Shown here piece by piece: positions 52,584 to 62,468 of a stretch of DNA of 64,000 bases. The stretch lies in contig FOEK01000002.1 in the NCBI GenBank assembly GCA_900110635.1, positions 1-64,000 on the forward strand, written 5' to 3'. The first letter of the stretch is position 1. Each line of letters opens with the position of its first letter. Origin of the DNA: Lachnospiraceae bacterium NE2001. GTDB lineage: Bacteria > Bacillota > Clostridia > Lachnospirales > Lachnospiraceae. The notes below the pieces were generated by a model. The model was not told the DNA's origin. It saw only the letters and a program-made list of their open reading frames with translations, and searched no databases. Position numbers and translations under genes: made by a program.

Positions 52584-53908
52584 TGTCATTTCTAGAAAAC
52601 CTCCGACTTGCCTGGTCCTGTGTTAAGTCCAACAAGATGCGTTCCATTCTTACAATGCTTGGTATTATCATAGGTATCAGTGCCGTTATAACTATATCAA
52701 CTCTAGGCTCCTCTCTGAAGGATACCATATCGGGAACATTCTCTGATATGGCTTCAACTAACCAGCTTGCATTTATGTGGGTGAATTATGGTGAAGATGA
52801 AGAATCCGAGGTGCCTGTGGAGTTTAATCTGGAGAACAGCTACGCATTTAAAGAGGCTTTTGCTGGTCAGATATCATCGGTTCTTATTCGTACTTATCCT
52901 GGTTCTGCAAACTATTACTTTGGTGATGATAAGAATCCTGTAGGTGATAACAAGAAAACGGTTGATGTTGTTGGATGTACCGAAGGCTATTGCGAAACAA
53001 ATAAGTATGATATGATAATGGGACGTGATATAGAGTTTCAGGATAGTTTTGAGGATAAGAAGGTTTGTGTTGTATCTGATAATTTTGTGAAGTACGCATT
53101 AGACGATGATCCAGATCCTATAGGAAGAAGAATCGAAGTTGAGACTCCAGGCGGAACTGTTATTTCAGCGTATATCATAGGTGTATATAAAATGAGTGAA
53201 AACCAGTCTAGTCTTACAGGACAGACCAAGGTGTCACCGAAGAATATGGTAACAGATATGATTATTCCTGTATCATACGCTTGGGATCTCGAGGATACAC
53301 CGGATAGTAAAAGGAATAGTGAGGCACTCTATATAAATAGTGCACCTGGAGTAGATGGAATAGCATTAAAGGATAATATTACTAATTATTTTGAATCAAA
53401 GAAAGATGCTGATCATCAGGATTATTTTATATATATTCAAAGTCTTGAGGAACAGCTGAAAACAATTAGTAAGGTTATGGATGTAATAACGCTTGTTATA
53501 TCTATTATAGCTGCTATTTCCCTTATCGTTGGTGGTATCGGCGTTATGAATATCATGCTTGTATCAGTCGTAGAGCGTACAAAGGAAATTGGTATAAGAA
53601 AGGCACTTGGTGCGAAGAATAAAGTAATTGAGGCACAGTTCCTGGTTGAGTCAGTTCTTATATGTGCTATAGGTGGTATAGTCGGAATACTGCTGGGACT
53701 TCTTAATGGTGCTATCATCGCAGTGGTTGCAAAGTATATTGTATCACAGTCAGAGGAATTCAGTTTTATTGCAGTAAATGTTAGTCCTCCAATTTTGATG
53801 ATAGTTATATCATTTATATTCTCAAGTCTTGTTGGTATAGTCTTTGGACTTTACCCTGCAAGAAGAGCAGCGCGTCTTTCACCAATCGATGCACTCCGCT
53901 ACGAGTAA
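52583..53908 (+). CDS. MacB-like ABC transporter permease
   Basis: A 441-residue permease: one N-terminal transmembrane helix (SILTMLGIIIGISAVITISTLG), an extracytoplasmic domain (about 50-300) and a C-terminal FtsX domain with three helices (IGVMNIMLVSVVERTKEIGIRKALGAK). This is the single-FtsX MacB type. It is coupled to the ATPase by TAATG, so adaptor, ATPase and permease form one efflux operon. The substrate is unknown. Confidence 0.92.
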   Translation: MSFLENLRLAWSCVKSNKMRSILTMLGIIIGISAVITISTLGSSLKDTISGTFSDMASTNQLAFMWVNYGEDEESEVPVEFNLENSYAFKEAFAGQISSVLIRTYPGSANYYFGDDKNPVGDNKKTVDVVGCTEGYCETNKYDMIMGRDIEFQDSFEDKKVCVVSDNFVKYALDDDPDPIGRRIEVETPGGTVISAYIIGVYKMSENQSSLTGQTKVSPKNMVTDMIIPVSYAWDLEDTPDSKRNSEALYINSAPGVDGIALKDNITNYFESKKDADHQDYFIYIQSLEEQLKTISKVMDVITLVISIIAAISLIVGGIGVMNIMLVSVVERTKEIGIRKALGAKNKVIEAQFLVESVLICAIGGIVGILLGLLNGAIIAVVAKYIVSQSEEFSFIAVNVSPPILMIVISFIFSSLVGIVFGLYPARRAARLSPIDALRYE

Positions 53909-53995
53909 AATCATAAGCTGGGGACGGTTCTCAAATGGTGGTTTTGAATATTATATTTCTAACGTATTGACAAACCAGTATCATTATTATATGTT

Positions 53996-54033
53996 ATCAG
54001 TGGTTGAAGGTATTTCAGCCACTGATATTTTTT
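53996..54033 (+). terminator. Rho-independent terminator after the MacAB-like operon
   Basis: ATCAGTGGTTGAA pairs with TTCAGCCACTGAT (one G:C to G:U-type mismatch) around a GGTA loop, then ATTTTTTT. A TTGACA-17-TATGTT promoter-like pair (53967-53995) overlaps its left edge. Confidence 0.85.
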
Positions 54034-54094
54034 TGAAGCTCCAATAAGAGCTGCTTAAGTTTTTTATTTTAGGTAAGTAAAGGAGTGAGATGTT

Positions 54095-54331
54095 ATGATA
54101 TTTGACAAATTAGTAGAGATAATGATGGACCAGTTGGCTGTACAGCCACAGGATATTACTCCGGAGACCTCATTTAAAGATGATCTTGCGCTTGATTCAC
54201 TGGATCTGTATGACCTGGTTATGGCGCTGGAGGATGAGTTCAATATTGAAATGCCAACAGAACGTGAGTCAGAAATTGAGACCATAGATGATCTGATCCG
54301 TATTCTTAAGGAGCTTGGCGTAGAAGAGTAG
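54095..54331 (+). CDS. acpP: Acyl carrier protein
   Basis: A 78-residue ACP. The attachment site is DSLDLYDL with Ser35, where phosphopantetheine would be joined; the acidic composition and length are normal. It carries acyl groups in fatty acid or specialised lipid/peptide synthesis. No fab gene lies nearby, so it may be a dedicated ACP and not the general one. GGAGTGAG lies before ATG 54095; a terminator follows. Confidence 0.92.
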   Translation: MIFDKLVEIMMDQLAVQPQDITPETSFKDDLALDSLDLYDLVMALEDEFNIEMPTERESEIETIDDLIRILKELGVEE

Positions 54332-54370
54332 CATACGATAAATATATGATAATCCTGAAATAATCAATAA

Positions 54371-54404
54371 AAAACAGGAGTTTGGTTGAACCAGACTCCT
54401 GTTT
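54371..54404. terminator. Bidirectional terminator
   Basis: AAACAGGAGT-TTGGTT pairs with AACCAGACTCCTGTTT around a short loop, with A- and T-rich flanks. It lies between acpP and the converging phosphorylase gene. Confidence 0.85.
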
Positions 54405-54430
54405 CTTTATGTTTAAATTGCTTTATGTGC

Positions 54431-56881
54431 TTAGCCGAGAACTACCTCAACCTTGTGAGTTGCACCATCACCTACAAATGGGATTACACAACCATCAACA
54501 GCCTTGCCGTCGATTGTAAGTGTAGCAACACCCTTCTGTACATGGCTCGGATTCTTAACTTCAATCTCATATGTATCGCCACGGAACTGACGAGTAGCAT
54601 TAAATCCGTCCCAAGCAGCTGGGATAGATGGATCAACCTTAAGTCCTTCCCAATCTGGAGTGATACCAAGGATGTACTGGCTGATAGCTACGAAGTTCCA
54701 AGCAGCTGTACCTGTAAGCCATGAGTTCTTAGCCTCACCCTGACGTCCAGCATCCTTACCAGCAACCATCTGAGCATATACATATGGTTCTGTTCTATGA
54801 AGATCTGAGATATCCTCAAGGAAAGCAGGAGCGATACGTGAATACCAGTCAAATGCCTTGTCGCCCTGTCCAGCATAAGCAGCAGCACAGATCATCCATG
54901 CATTGTTGTGGCAGAATACACCAGCGTTCTCTTTATATCCAGCAGGGTATGTTGAAATCTCACCATACTCTATATAGTACTTTGTAAATGCAGGGTTGTT
55001 AAGAACAAGACCATACTTGCAGCCAAGTCTTTCTTCAACTGCATCGATAACCTTCTTGTCCCAACCATCTTCCTTACCGATGTCTGACATGATACCGAAG
55101 CCCTGTGGCTCGATGAAGATCTTTCCTTCTTCACATTCCTTAGAACCAACCTTACGTCCAAGGTCGTCGTAAGCTCTGATGAACCAGTCGCCGTCCCAAC
55201 CAAACTTCTTGATTGTTTCCTTCATCTTATCGATCTCAGCCTGTGCCTTAGCAGCTTCTTCCTCATCACCCTTGTACTTGCAAAGAGCAACATACTCAGG
55301 ACCTGTATAAGTGAAGAGTGTAGCAACAAAAATTGACTCAGCTACATCTGAGAATCCCTTATCACCATACTTAGGTGATGTATATGTCTGGAAGCTCTCA
55401 CCTGGTGTATCAGACCAGCATGAAAGGTTAAGACAGTCATTCCAGTCAGCTCTCATTGAAAGTGGAAGTCCGTGAGGACCAACTTCCTTAGCAACCTTGT
55501 AGAAGGATTGCTTTAAGTGATGCATCATTGGCTGAGCCAGTGACTCATCATTTCTATATGGAACCATTTCATCAAGGATTGAATAATCACCAGTCTCCTT
55601 GATGTAAGCAGCTGTTGACATGATCATCCACATAGGATCATCAGAGAAGTTTCCACCGAGAGTATCATTTCCCTTCTTAGTAAGTGGCTGATACTGATGG
55701 AAGCATCCACCGTCTTCAAACTGTGTAGCAGCAAGATCAAGAATTCTTTCACGAGCTCTGTCAGGAATCTGATGAACGAATCCAAGAAGATCCTGGTTAG
55801 AATCACGGAAGCCCATACCACGTCCGATGCCTGACTCGAAGTATGAAGCGCTTCTTGACATGTTAAATGTAACCATACACTGATACTGATTCCAGATGTT
55901 AACCATACGGTCAACCTTCTCGTCTGGAGTTTTAACTGTATACTTAGAAAGAAGATCATCCCACATCTTTACATTCTCAGCGAATGCAGCGTCAACCTTC
56001 TCTGCAGTGTTGTACTTTTCGATCATTGCATAAGCCTTGGTCTTGTTCATGCTGCCGTCAGCGTTCCACTTGTCAGCACCATTCTCAACATAACCAAGCA
56101 TAAATACGAGAACTTTCTCCTCACCTGGAGCAAGAGAAATCTTAAGTGAGTGAGAAGCAATAGGTGACCAGCCATCAGCCTTGCTGTTATTTGAAGCATT
56201 TGCAAATACAGCATCAGGTCTGTCAAATCCGTTGTAGAGCCCCATAAAGCTCTCTTTATCACAGTCATAGCCGTCGATATCAGCATTTACTGTGTAGAAT
56301 GCGAAGTGATCACGACGCTCTTTGTATTCTGTCTTATGGAAGAGTGTTGATCCCTCAACCTCAACCTCACCAGTATTGAAGTTTCTCTGGAAGTTTGTTG
56401 AATCATCCTCAGCGTTCCACAGACACCACTCAAGGAATGAGAAGAGTGTGAAGCTCTTTGGAGATGTACCCTCGTTCTTCAGAACTACCTTCTGGATTTC
56501 TGCATTTTCACCCTGAGGAACAAAGAATGTTACCTCAGCTTTAAGCTCCTTCTTCTTACCAGTGATAATGGTATATCCCATACCATGACGGCATTGATAG
56601 AAGTCAAGCTCTGTTTTAACTGGAGACCAGCCTGGATTCCAAACTGTATCATCATCATTAATATAGAAATAACGTCCGCCCATATCCACAGGGATATTGT
56701 TATAACGATAACGTGTTATTCTACGAAGACGTGCATCTTTATAGAAATGATATCCTCCTGCTGTGTTGGAAATAAGTGAGAAGAATCCTTCTGTTCCAAG
56801 GTAGTTGATCCAAGGATAAGGAGTTCTTGGGGATGTGATGACATATTCTCTTTTAGAGTCGTCAAAGTAACCGAATTTCAT
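54431..56881 (-). CDS. Cellobiose phosphorylase (GH94)
   Basis: An 816-residue glycoside phosphorylase of GH94, the usual length for cellobiose phosphorylase. It cleaves cellobiose with phosphate to glucose 1-phosphate and glucose in the cytoplasm, saving ATP during cellulose use. The start [29 protein letters not shown] and the catalytic region [12 protein letters not shown] (the DWND aspartates are residues 479 and 482) match this subfamily better than chitobiose or cellodextrin phosphorylases. There is no signal peptide. A putative repressor palindrome lies in its leader. Confidence 0.93.
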   Translation of the reverse strand: MKFGYFDDSKREYVITSPRTPYPWINYLGTEGFFSLISNTAGGYHFYKDARLRRITRYRYNNIPVDMGGRYFYINDDDTVWNPGWSPVKTELDFYQCRHGMGYTIITGKKKELKAEVTFFVPQGENAEIQKVVLKNEGTSPKSFTLFSFLEWCLWNAEDDSTNFQRNFNTGEVEVEGSTLFHKTEYKERRDHFAFYTVNADIDGYDCDKESFMGLYNGFDRPDAVFANASNNSKADGWSPIASHSLKISLAPGEEKVLVFMLGYVENGADKWNADGSMNKTKAYAMIEKYNTAEKVDAAFAENVKMWDDLLSKYTVKTPDEKVDRMVNIWNQYQCMVTFNMSRSASYFESGIGRGMGFRDSNQDLLGFVHQIPDRARERILDLAATQFEDGGCFHQYQPLTKKGNDTLGGNFSDDPMWMIMSTAAYIKETGDYSILDEMVPYRNDESLAQPMMHHLKQSFYKVAKEVGPHGLPLSMRADWNDCLNLSCWSDTPGESFQTYTSPKYGDKGFSDVAESIFVATLFTYTGPEYVALCKYKGDEEEAAKAQAEIDKMKETIKKFGWDGDWFIRAYDDLGRKVGSKECEEGKIFIEPQGFGIMSDIGKEDGWDKKVIDAVEERLGCKYGLVLNNPAFTKYYIEYGEISTYPAGYKENAGVFCHNNAWMICAAAYAGQGDKAFDWYSRIAPAFLEDISDLHRTEPYVYAQMVAGKDAGRQGEAKNSWLTGTAAWNFVAISQYILGITPDWEGLKVDPSIPAAWDGFNATRQFRGDTYEIEVKNPSHVQKGVATLTIDGKAVDGCVIPFVGDGATHKVEVVLG

Positions 56882-56934
56882 GCGTTAGCACCTTCCCTTT
56901 CTTAAAGTATTTTGATAAGTGTACGTGCGATTTC

Positions 56935-56960
56935 TGTAATCGATTTTAGTGTTGATTACA
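56935..56960. promoter_or_regulatory. Putative repressor operator in cellobiose phosphorylase leader
   Basis: TGTAATC (56935-56941) and GATTACA (56954-56960) are perfect inverted half-sites 12 bases apart, downstream of the presumed RNA start of the phosphorylase gene. A regulator bound here could block transcription. The regulator is not in the window. Confidence 0.5.
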
Positions 56961-56981
56961 TCTTTCGTCACAGATAAAATA

Positions 56982-57010
56982 ATTATATTATAGATAGGGT
57001 TAAAAAACAA
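56982..57010 (-). promoter_or_regulatory. Promoter of cellobiose phosphorylase
   Basis: On the reverse strand TTGTTT (57010-57005) and TATAAT (56987-56982) are 17 bases apart; a second overlapping TATAAT lies 5 bases upstream. The RNA start would be near 56975, with a leader of about 95 bases. Confidence 0.65.
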
Positions 57011-57050
57011 TAAAAACAATCTGCCGAAGGTTTTAAAATCTTGTCAGACC

Positions 57051-57083
57051 TTAAGGACTTCTTAATAAGTCCAGTGGTATAAC
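57051..57083 (+). promoter_or_regulatory. Promoter region with TTAAGG-type repeat before the second ABC exporter
   Basis: TTAAGG (57051-57056) and TTAATA (57062-57067) lie 11 bases apart, then TATAAC (57078-57083) as a probable -10. The arrangement resembles that before the MacAB-like operon and points to an OmpR-family regulator. Confidence 0.45.
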
Positions 57084-57135
57084 AGTTGTGTAAACAAGGG
57101 AAATCTGAAGATAGATCAGGGTTAAGGAGAATAGA

Positions 57136-57957
57136 ATGAAAACTACTATACTATCTGCAAAGGATGTGCAGAAATCATTTGCAAATAACGGTGAGATCAC
57201 CACAGTTCTGACCAATGTAAATATGGATGTATATGCGGGTGATTTTACAGTAATAATGGGCTCCTCTGGTTCAGGAAAGTCAACACTGTTATATGCACTT
57301 TCAGGTATGGATAAAGCGACTGCAGGTGAGGTGATATATACCAGACCGGATAGCAAGAAGGATAAACATGGCAAGAAAGAAGTTAACATAACTTCTTTAA
57401 AAGAAAAAAAGATGAGTGATATAAGAGTTAAGGATTTTGGTTTTGTATTTCAGCAGATGCATCTGGTAAGTAATCTTTCTTTACTGGAAAATGTAGCTGT
57501 CACAGGCTATCTAAATAAGGAAAGAAATGCCGCTGATACAAAGAAGAGAGCCGAAGAACTTCTAGAACGTATGGGACTTTCAGATGTTAAGACACATATT
57601 CCATCTCGTGTATCAGGTGGTGAGCAGCAGAGATGTGCTATAGCAAGAGCGGTGATAAATGAACCAGCTATTCTTTTTGCTGATGAGCCAACAGGTGCTC
57701 TTAATAGAAGAAATACAAAAGATGTTTTAGATCTTTTGACTGAGCTGAATAATAGTGGTCAAAGCATTGTGATGGTCACTCATGATATAAAGGCAGCCCT
57801 TCATGGTAATAGAATACTGTACCTGGATGACGGTAATATAGTTGGTGAGCTGGAGCTTTCTCGTTACGGCGAGAAGGATTCTGAAGGAAATCTGCTTCAG
57901 GATAAGAAGGCTCGAGAGGCACAGGTTAATGCCTGGCTTGAGTCATTGGATTGGTAG
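57136..57957 (+). CDS. ABC exporter ATP-binding protein
   Basis: A 273-residue ABC ATPase: Walker A GSSGSGKST, signature VSGGEQQRCAIARAV, Walker B ILFADEPTGALN and H-loop VTHDIKAA. It has an insertion of about 25 charged residues between Walker A and the Q-loop (near 75-95). It is of the FtsE/BceA type that works with large FtsX-domain permeases, often for antimicrobial peptide sensing or export. GAGA precedes ATG 57136, and the permease gene follows directly. Confidence 0.92.
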   Translation: MKTTILSAKDVQKSFANNGEITTVLTNVNMDVYAGDFTVIMGSSGSGKSTLLYALSGMDKATAGEVIYTRPDSKKDKHGKKEVNITSLKEKKMSDIRVKDFGFVFQQMHLVSNLSLLENVAVTGYLNKERNAADTKKRAEELLERMGLSDVKTHIPSRVSGGEQQRCAIARAVINEPAILFADEPTGALNRRNTKDVLDLLTELNNSGQSIVMVTHDIKAALHGNRILYLDDGNIVGELELSRYGEKDSEGNLLQDKKAREAQVNAWLESLDW

Positions 57958-57966
57958 GTGATAACA

Positions 57967-60375
57967 ATGGAAATTATCACACTTGTTAAAGCAGGGATTA
58001 GAAATAGAAAAGGTATAATGATCGGCTTTATGCTTCTTACTATGTTGATCGTTGTCAGCGTTGTTTCTATGATCGGTGTCAGGAAGAACTACGAATCTGC
58101 AAAGGAAAAAGCGTTTGAGATAGAAGATAAAGGTACTATTGCAAGTTATTTTCAGTATGATACATTCTCTGACAAATTAAAGGAGAAGGTTTTAGCAGAG
58201 GATACAGTTGATTTTATTGAATGCTATGATGCTCTTTGCGGAGTGAATGTTACTGTAGGCGATAAGACAGATGGAAATGGATTCGTTGTTAGTAAAATGA
58301 TGGATACAGTTCCTATCTTTAATGATAAGGTTGATTCCTTATATATGCCAGGTAGTGAGGAGCATTCTGGATTAAAACTCCAGAAGGGAGAGATATATGT
58401 CCCTTATGGTCTTCAAAATAAGCTTTCAGCGGATATTGGGGACAAGATAACTATGGATTTCCTTGGACAGCCTGGTAAGGAGTTTACTATTAAGGGTTAT
58501 GTTCAGGAAGCTTTTATGGGTTCGTCCATAATAGGATGGAAGATTGTATATATCAGTGATGAGGACTTTGACGATATATATTCTTCGGTTCTAGATAATT
58601 TTAAGGATCCGAAAACTGATAAATGGGCTTATGGAAAAACTGTCTTTGTTCATCCATCTGAAAAAGCAGATAAGTCATCAGACAAATTCTTGCGTGAACT
58701 TACATTAGATACCAGGTTTAATGATAAAGGACTTATGGTTATTACAAGAGAAACGTCTGAGCATTATACAGGGCTCTTTATAAATATCATGCTTGCTGCA
58801 ATTACTGGATTTGCTGTGCTTCTATTTGTAATCTTTCTTATAGTTGCTGCTCATAATATAAGTACTGAGATGGAAATCGATTATAAGAATATCGGAATAT
58901 TAAAGAGTCAGGGTTTTACTGACAGGACCATCAGATATGTATATGTGCTTGAGTATCTGGTTGTTGAATTAATTGGAATAATCCTGGGTGTAATAATATC
59001 TATTCCATTGGAAAGATATCTTAGCCGTGTGTTCTTTACTCTTACAGCGATACTTCCTGGGAAGAGCGTACCCGTGGCGGAGATTCTTCTCTTTTCTGTA
59101 CTTTTGTTTGTGATAACATTTTGCTTTATTTATATCTTTACAAGAAAGGTTTCTAAAACTTCGCCAGTAAAAGCAATATCCAACGGAAGGGAAGATTATT
59201 ATTTCGATAGCCGTCTGAATGCGCCTGTAAGAAAAGGATTTATGGGATTCTGGCTGGGACTTAGACAGATTACATCCGCACCAAAGAGATATATTAGCGT
59301 TGTAGTCGTAACATCTCTTCTTGTTTTTACTATTATTACTGTGGAGCTGATGAGTGGATTTATAAAGTCGAGGAATGCGCTTCAGTCCATGGGTGAACCT
59401 TTCCTAGATATTGAATTTGCTTTTAACGGTGCAGAACCGGCATGTACGGTAAAGGATATAGAAAATATAGTAGAGAAATATACCAATATTAAAGGAAGAG
59501 TTTATAAGTCTCATATATATGTTTCTGTCAATGGTGAAAATATTCAGGCTCAGGTAAAAGCTTATCCAGAGGAACTTTCATCACTTGTTAAGGGGCGTGA
59601 TGTGAAGTATGACAATGAGATAGTCATTACTGATCAGGTAAAGAATCTTCTTGATATTGATATTGGAGACGAAGTAACAATAAGTAGAAATGATTATATA
59701 GCTGAGTATATGGTTGTTGGTATCTATCAGACTATGAACGATACTGGAAAGGCTATCAGTATGTCGCTGGATGGTCTCAGCAGACTTAAAGAGGATCCAT
59801 CTGATAAGTATAATATTAATCAGTTGGGAATGTATGGAATGGTTGTTGAAGATGCCACAGTTGGAGAAAAGGTTGTCGAAGAGGTAAAGGAAAAGTATGG
59901 TGATGATATAGAGATAGTAGCCCATGACTTCGAGAAGGATGCCAACGAATTCCTGGATATGTTTTATGTTGCATCTATGGCTTCAGAATACACGATATAT
60001 ACATTATCTTTTATCTTTGCACTCATTACTGTAATCATGGTATCTGCTAAGGCGTTTATTCAGGAAAGAACGGATCTAGGAATCTATAGAGCTACAGGTT
60101 TTAGCGTAAGCAAGGTGAGAAGACAGTTTGCCTGCAGATTTATGATAGTTTGTATGATAAGTTCTATAATAGGAGCGGTTCTTGGACGTCTATTTTCGGC
60201 GGATATGCTATCGTCGCTGTTCTCTATGTTCGGTGTATCACATGTTGAATTAGAATATGATTTCTGGTTCTTCTTTAAGCCTTGTCTGCTTTTCATAGCT
60301 GGCTATTTTATCTTTGGATACATTTCATCTCGCAAGGTAAAGAAACTGAGTGCACGTGAACTAATATCGGAATAA
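57967..60375 (+). CDS. ABC exporter permease with two FtsX domains
   Basis: An 802-residue permease with two FtsX domains. One helix lies near the N terminus (about 15-35) and a large extracytoplasmic part follows (about 40-270). Three or four helices come next (LLAAITGFAVLLFVIFLIVAAHNIS onwards, about 275-400). A second half repeats this pattern (about 445-802). The layout is typical of permeases next to OmpR/histidine-kinase pairs. The start is ATG 57967, 5 bases after AGGTGA; GTG 57958 is an alternative directly after the ATPase stop. Substrate unknown. Confidence 0.9.
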   Translation: MEIITLVKAGIRNRKGIMIGFMLLTMLIVVSVVSMIGVRKNYESAKEKAFEIEDKGTIASYFQYDTFSDKLKEKVLAEDTVDFIECYDALCGVNVTVGDKTDGNGFVVSKMMDTVPIFNDKVDSLYMPGSEEHSGLKLQKGEIYVPYGLQNKLSADIGDKITMDFLGQPGKEFTIKGYVQEAFMGSSIIGWKIVYISDEDFDDIYSSVLDNFKDPKTDKWAYGKTVFVHPSEKADKSSDKFLRELTLDTRFNDKGLMVITRETSEHYTGLFINIMLAAITGFAVLLFVIFLIVAAHNISTEMEIDYKNIGILKSQGFTDRTIRYVYVLEYLVVELIGIILGVIISIPLERYLSRVFFTLTAILPGKSVPVAEILLFSVLLFVITFCFIYIFTRKVSKTSPVKAISNGREDYYFDSRLNAPVRKGFMGFWLGLRQITSAPKRYISVVVVTSLLVFTIITVELMSGFIKSRNALQSMGEPFLDIEFAFNGAEPACTVKDIENIVEKYTNIKGRVYKSHIYVSVNGENIQAQVKAYPEELSSLVKGRDVKYDNEIVITDQVKNLLDIDIGDEVTISRNDYIAEYMVVGIYQTMNDTGKAISMSLDGLSRLKEDPSDKYNINQLGMYGMVVEDATVGEKVVEEVKEKYGDDIEIVAHDFEKDANEFLDMFYVASMASEYTIYTLSFIFALITVIMVSAKAFIQERTDLGIYRATGFSVSKVRRQFACRFMIVCMISSIIGAVLGRLFSADMLSSLFSMFGVSHVELEYDFWFFFKPCLLFIAGYFIFGYISSRKVKKLSARELISE

Positions 60376-60392
60376 AAGAATAATATATGCTA

Positions 60393-60428
60393 TAATAAGT
60401 CAGTGGGCTTTACCTGCTGACTTATTTT
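60393..60428 (+). terminator. Terminator between ABC exporter and two-component genes
   Basis: ATAAGTCAG pairs with CTGACTTAT around a 12-base loop, followed by TTTG. Read-through is likely to be partial. Confidence 0.65.
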
Positions 60429-60468
60429 GCCCTAAAGTTATGCAAAGGATCATAATAGGAGATATGAA

Positions 60469-61146
60469 ATGAGAAAGATATTAATAGTAGACGATGATAT
60501 AGCCCTTTCTGATATAACCAGGGAAATGCTGGAAAACTATGATTATCAGGTGAGCCAGGTTTTTTCAGTTGAAGAGGCCTTTGACACTCTTACAGATGTA
60601 AAGTTTGATCTGATCCTGCTGGATATAAACCTGCCAGATGGGGAGGGCTATGAGGTATGTAAGGAGCTTCGAACAGTCTCAACAGTCCCGGTAATATTTG
60701 CCAGTGCAAGGACAAATGTAGATGACAGAGTGTCGGGATTTGAGATAGGTGGAGATGACTATCTGCCAAAACCATATTCTATGAAAGAGCTTCTTGTCAG
60801 GGTAAATGCATTGATCCGAAGAACCTATGGATTTACAGAGAAGGATGAGAAGGTTACCTTTGGAGATGTGGAGGTTGATCTTACCTCAAGAAGTGTAAAA
60901 AAGGGAGATAAAACTATAAATCTTTCACTTAAGGAGTTTGATCTTCTTGCATATCTTTGTAGAAATAAAGGAACAGCCATTGAGAAGGATAAGCTGCTCT
61001 ATGAGGTATGGGGCGCTTTCAGTGAGGTAGATGCATCAACCCTTACAGTTCATATCAGATGGCTGAGAGAAAAACTGGAGGATAATCCATCGCAGCCTGA
61101 ACACATCAAAACTGTATTTAAAGTGGGATATATTCTGGAGATATGA
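60469..61146 (+). CDS. OmpR-family response regulator
   Basis: A 225-residue response regulator: receiver domain (acidic pocket DDD near 9-11, phospho-acceptor Asp52 in LLDINLPDG, switch Thr/Ser and Lys in PKPYS) and winged-helix DNA-binding domain (LSLKEFDLLAYLC, TLTVHIRWLREKL). It probably acts on the adjacent ABC exporter and may bind the TTAAGG repeats. TAGGAGAT lies before ATG 60469. It is 3 bases from the kinase gene. Confidence 0.93.
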   Translation: MRKILIVDDDIALSDITREMLENYDYQVSQVFSVEEAFDTLTDVKFDLILLDINLPDGEGYEVCKELRTVSTVPVIFASARTNVDDRVSGFEIGGDDYLPKPYSMKELLVRVNALIRRTYGFTEKDEKVTFGDVEVDLTSRSVKKGDKTINLSLKEFDLLAYLCRNKGTAIEKDKLLYEVWGAFSEVDASTLTVHIRWLREKLEDNPSQPEHIKTVFKVGYILEI

Positions 61147-61149
61147 TGT

Positions 61150-62337
61150 ATGAATAGAAAGTTACTTTTTTTTGCATTTGTATATACAATAGTGCTGGTG
61201 ATAGTGGCCCAGGTTGTTATATCGCGGATTAACCAGGATATGAAAGAGTTTACTGGAAGTGGAAATATGGCTGGTATTATTTCAGTAGAAATGAATGAGG
61301 TGGAGAATCTGATATCCGAAGGAAAGCTTGACGAGGCAAAGGCAAAATGTGATGAGGTTTCAACTATTTCACAGGATGCGGGGGGTAAGGCTTACAATGG
61401 AATTCTGATGATATGGATATTTGTTGCCGTTAATGTTGTAAGCGTGATTCTGATGTTATGGTACGTAAATAGAAGAGTCCTGAAACCCTTTGATGATATG
61501 AAGTCTTTTGCGAATGAAGTATCCAAGGGAAATCTGGACGCCAGCCTCAAGATGGACAGAGGCAATTTCTTTGGTGACTTTACCTGGGCTTTCGAAAATA
61601 TGCGTAAGGAGATATCTAAGTCCAGAAATGCTGAAAAGACAGCGATTGAGAATAATAAGACTGTAATCGCAACCCTTTCCCATGATATTAAAACTCCGGT
61701 AGCATCTATTAGAGCCTATGCGGAAGCCTTTGAAGCAAATATGGATTCGACGCCTGAGAAGAGGCAGAAGTATCTTACTATCCTTATGGAAAAATGTGAT
61801 GAAGTAACAAAGCTGACCAATGACCTGTTCCTTCACAGTATCTCGGAGATGAACCGTCTGGAAGTTAAGGATGAGGCCTTTGATGTTATAGATTTCTTAA
61901 GAAAGGATGTAAGGAAGCTTTTTGTAACTGAAGGAGAGGTTGACATAATTCTGCCAGACAGAGATTCATTAGGGGAAGACAGTCGTTTAATGATCAGTGC
62001 CGATCCTAAGAGATTATTGCAGGTTATGGAGAACCTGAAGAATAATGCGGATAAATATGCAAAGACCCGTATAGAAATAAAGCTGGAGCAGGTGACGGAG
62101 AGTGATAAGAGCTCGGATGCTCAGCATATCAGGATTCATTTTCGTGATTTTGGTCCTGGAATCCCAGAGGAGGAGATACCATTTATCACTGGCAAGTTTT
62201 ATCGTGGAAAGAACGTGGGGGACGAGCAGGGTTCTGGACTCGGTCTATATATAGTTAAAGAACTGGTAGATAAAATGGGAGGCAGACTGTCTCTGATCAA
62301 TATGAAACCAGGTCTTGATGCGGTTATCGAATTATAG
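61150..62337 (+). CDS. Sensor histidine kinase
   Basis: A 395-residue membrane kinase. Two transmembrane segments (about 5-25 and 78-103) bound a short external domain of about 50 residues. A HAMP-like linker, a dimerisation domain with His178 in LSHDIKTP, and an ATPase domain follow (N box LKNNADKYAKT, G boxes FGPGIP and GSGLGLY). The short external part suggests that the signal arrives through the partner ABC permease or in the membrane. Confidence 0.92.
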   Translation: MNRKLLFFAFVYTIVLVIVAQVVISRINQDMKEFTGSGNMAGIISVEMNEVENLISEGKLDEAKAKCDEVSTISQDAGGKAYNGILMIWIFVAVNVVSVILMLWYVNRRVLKPFDDMKSFANEVSKGNLDASLKMDRGNFFGDFTWAFENMRKEISKSRNAEKTAIENNKTVIATLSHDIKTPVASIRAYAEAFEANMDSTPEKRQKYLTILMEKCDEVTKLTNDLFLHSISEMNRLEVKDEAFDVIDFLRKDVRKLFVTEGEVDIILPDRDSLGEDSRLMISADPKRLLQVMENLKNNADKYAKTRIEIKLEQVTESDKSSDAQHIRIHFRDFGPGIPEEEIPFITGKFYRGKNVGDEQGSGLGLYIVKELVDKMGGRLSLINMKPGLDAVIEL

Positions 62338-62468
62338 TGATTATCTGACCTAAAAGTTTTTTTACGTTTACTTTTGATGGTTCGTGATATATAATTTTAG
62401 TTTGCAATGATTGATGTAATATATGGTGGGTTCAGTCCCACTGATCGTAAAGCAAAAAGGAGGCAGTT

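Noticed and set aside
53967-53995. TTGACA-17-TATGTT promoter before acpP
   Set aside because: Its start point would fall inside the terminator stem at 53996-54026, so a working promoter here is doubtful; kept only as a remark.
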